Source: an uncultured Candidatus Melainabacteria bacterium (GTDB lineage Bacteria; Cyanobacteriota; Vampirovibrionia; Gastranaerophilales; Gastranaerophilaceae). From it: DNA of 13,042 bases. The notes under the pieces were generated by a model. It saw only the letters and a list, made by a program, of their open reading frames with translations, searched no databases and had not been told where the DNA came from. Where the stretch lies: assembly GCA_934700335.1 (NCBI GenBank), contig CAKUXM010000027.1:1-13042 (forward strand), given 5' to 3'. Shown here one piece after another: positions 11,489 through 13,042 of the stretch (positions are counted from its first letter, which is position 1; every line of letters starts with the position of its first letter). Both the position numbers and the translations under genes were made by a program.

Positions 11489-11723
11489 GCTTATGCGTTT
11501 TGCTCCTGTGGGTTTCGTTCCTACGGAACTGCAATCCTACGTCGCTATCGTAGTGTTCGCCTGCTTGACACACTGACCGTGTGTCAACACCGCTCACACC
11601 GGCTTACGCTTTTTTGCTCCTGTGGGTTTCGTTCCTACGGAACTGCAATCCTACGTCGCTATCGTAGTGTTCGCCTGCTTGACACACTGACCGTGTGTCA
11701 ACACCGCTCACATCGGCTTACGC
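11489..11723. repeat. Two-copy GC-rich hairpin repeat (114 bp period)
   Basis: Copy 1 (about 11489-11609) and copy 2 (about 11603-11723) are nearly identical at a 114 bp period, differing mainly in a T-run length and one C/T change. Each holds GTTCC-tac-GGAAC, CTACG/CGTAG and a 9 bp hairpin TTGACACAC/GTGTGTCAA (first copy 11565-11573/11579-11587). GC content is much higher than around it. The tail GGCTTACGC of copy 2 forms the last codons and stop of ppdK. I see no transposase, and the plus-strand frame across it is a repeat artefact. The function is unknown; REP/MITE-like. Confidence 0.8.
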
Positions 11724-13042
11724 GTTGCACAAGCAACCTTGTTCGATAACTGCTTGAGCTGCAGCTAATCTTGCTTGAGGAATTCTGTATGGTGAGCATG
11801 ATACATAATTCAAGCCAATTTTGTGAGCAAATTTAACTGAATCTGGATCACCACCGTGTTCACCGCAGATACCGCCGATTAATGAAGAATTAACTTCTTT
11901 ACCTTCTTTAATTGACATTTCAATTAATCTACCAACACCTTTTTGGTCTAATGTTACAAATGGGTTAGATGGTAAGATTTTTTGTTCTACGTAGTTTTTC
12001 AAGAATTTACCTTCAGCATCATCTCTTGAGTAACCGAATGTCATTTGTGTTAAGTCGTTTGTACCATAAGAGAAGAATTCTGCGTATTCAGCAACTTCAC
12101 TAGCTGTTAATGCTGCACGTGGAATTTCAATCATTGTACCGAATTTGTATTCTACGTTAACACCTTTTTCATTCATTACTTCGTTAGCAACTCTAACTAA
12201 GATGTCTTTAGCTGTTTTTAATTCGTTTACGTGTCCAATTAATGGAATCATTACGTATGGTTTTACGTTTACGCCTTCTTTTTTCAAATCACATGCTGCT
12301 GAGAAGATTGCTCTTACTTGCATTTCGTTGATTTCTGGGTAAGTTAAACCTAAACGGCAACCACGTAAGCCCATCATTGGGTTAGATTCTGATAAGTTTT
12401 CAACAATTTCTAACATTTTTTGATCTTCAGAGTAATCTTGACCTAAAGCTTTTTTAGTTGCAACTTTTTCAACTAATTCAATCTTAGAAGGTAAGAATTC
12501 ATGAAGAGGTGGGTCTAATAAACGAACTGTCATTGGTAAATCACCCATAGCTTTGAACATTGCATAGAAATCATTGTATTGCATTGGTAACAAGTGATCT
12601 AATGCTTCTTTTCTAGCTTCTGGAGTACCAGCGATAATCATTTTTTGTACCCATGGTAATCTGTCTGGATCCATGAACATGTGTTCTGTTCTGCAAAGAC
12701 CTACACCTTCAGCACCGAATTTTTTAGCATTTTCGATATCTTTTGGTGTATCAGCATTAGCTTCAATTGTTAATTGTTTAATTTCGTTAACCCAAGTGAA
12801 GAATGTTTCGAAGTCTGAATCGATACCAGCATCTACTAATTCGATTGCGCCTTCCATAACTTCACCAGTACCACCGTCTAATGAAATGATATCATCTTTG
12901 TGGAATACTGTGCCATCTGCACAAGTAATTGTTTCATTTTCTAAGTTGATTTTTAAATCTTCACAACCTGAAACGCATGGTTTACCCATACCTTTTGCTA
13001 CTACAGCTGCGTGACATGTAGCACCACCTCTTAATGTTAATA
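11718..13042 (-). CDS. ppdK: Pyruvate, phosphate dikinase, C-terminal half (partial)
   Basis: The frame is open to the window edge (13042), so the ATG at 12989 is internal, and 440 of the usual ~875 residues are visible. The first visible residues are LTLRGGATCHAAVVAKG; the His (codon 13013-13011) is the phosphate-carrying His of the swivelling domain (usual motif GGMTSHAAVVARGMG). The PEP/pyruvate-binding TIM barrel shows LCRTEHMF, RLLDPPLHEF, GLRGCRLG, MIEIPRAALTA and YGTNDLTQ. The catalytic-acid Cys sits in GGICGEHGG (codon near 11866). PPDK interconverts pyruvate + ATP + Pi and PEP + AMP + PPi, common in anaerobes for PPi-linked glycolysis. The C-terminus has a short tail GCLCNA, its end made by the adjacent repeat. 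All key residues seen are intact. Confidence 0.95.
   Translation of the reverse strand, partial: LTLRGGATCHAAVVAKGMGKPCVSGCEDLKINLENETITCADGTVFHKDDIISLDGGTGEVMEGAIELVDAGIDSDFETFFTWVNEIKQLTIEANADTPKDIENAKKFGAEGVGLCRTEHMFMDPDRLPWVQKMIIAGTPEARKEALDHLLPMQYNDFYAMFKAMGDLPMTVRLLDPPLHEFLPSKIELVEKVATKKALGQDYSEDQKMLEIVENLSESNPMMGLRGCRLGLTYPEINEMQVRAIFSAACDLKKEGVNVKPYVMIPLIGHVNELKTAKDILVRVANEVMNEKGVNVEYKFGTMIEIPRAALTASEVAEYAEFFSYGTNDLTQMTFGYSRDDAEGKFLKNYVEQKILPSNPFVTLDQKGVGRLIEMSIKEGKEVNSSLIGGICGEHGGDPDSVKFAHKIGLNYVSCSPYRIPQARLAAAQAVIEQGCLCNA

Noticed and set aside
11489..11723. CRISPR array
   Set aside because: Only two long 114 bp units directly abutting, with internal hairpins and no unique spacers; no cas genes are present.
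11246..11749. A 167-codon plus-strand frame with two identical internal repeats
   Set aside because: It reads through the promoter, terminator and tandem GC-rich repeat of the opposite strand; the duplicated residues are simply the 114 bp repeat (114 is divisible by 3). No ribosome site or plausible protein.
12673..13014. A 113-codon plus-strand frame opposite ppdK
   Set aside because: ppdK is conserved throughout on the other strand; the frame is a codon-bias shadow.

Overview
The window is a low-GC bacterial chromosome segment with short intergenic gaps, standard-code genes and ATG starts, apart from one likely TTG start. PPDK, a GGGtGRT protein next to a NifU-like scaffold, and an N-terminal PVFTG motif on a large protein together suggest an anaerobic, probably gut-associated organism. 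My best guess is the non-photosynthetic cyanobacterial sister lineage (Gastranaerophilales/Melainabacteria), with Clostridia-like Firmicutes as the alternative. This is an impression from protein style and composition, not a proven assignment.

Layout. Positions 1-521 hold a minus-strand tRNA-Leu(UAG) set in a ~170 bp tandem repeat that duplicates its 3' end and terminator; a degenerate copy of its 5' half lies upstream. Positions 522-3070 carry a PHP phosphoesterase (minus), a divergent PilZ protein (plus), a small unknown protein (plus) and a convergent unknown protein (minus). Positions 3169-3371 hold tRNA-Arg(CCG), again with a partial copy of its own 5' end and an inverted internal fragment. 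Positions 3462-7763 carry rimO, an unknown minus-strand helical protein overlapping the rimO 3' end, a large HExxH metallopeptidase and a membrane-anchored Hsp20-domain protein. Positions 7764-8051 look like an intergenic gap but hold what I read as a type I toxin-antitoxin-like locus. It has a 27-codon hydrophobic peptide gene on the minus strand, a convergent ~80 nt RNA with its own promoter and terminator on the plus strand, near-identical promoters facing each other, and short direct repeats that would let the two RNAs pair. Positions 8052-9343 hold a small winged-helix protein, a HEAT-repeat protein and an unknown small protein. Positions 9405-13042 hold three minus-strand genes: the 3' half of ppdK, a NifU-like Cys-rich scaffold protein and the GGGtGRT protein. 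They are separated by GC-richer, hairpin-rich elements whose edges fall exactly on stop codons.

How the genes work together. rimO and the tRNAs serve translation, PPDK serves pyruvate/PEP interconversion with PPi, and the NifU-like/GGGtGRT pair probably acts in Fe-S or Cys-linked metabolism. No single operon unites the window; most genes have their own start signals and many ends carry hairpin terminators. The most unusual content is non-coding: the candidate toxin-antitoxin pair, the partial tRNA copies around both tRNA genes, and the hairpin-chain repeats.
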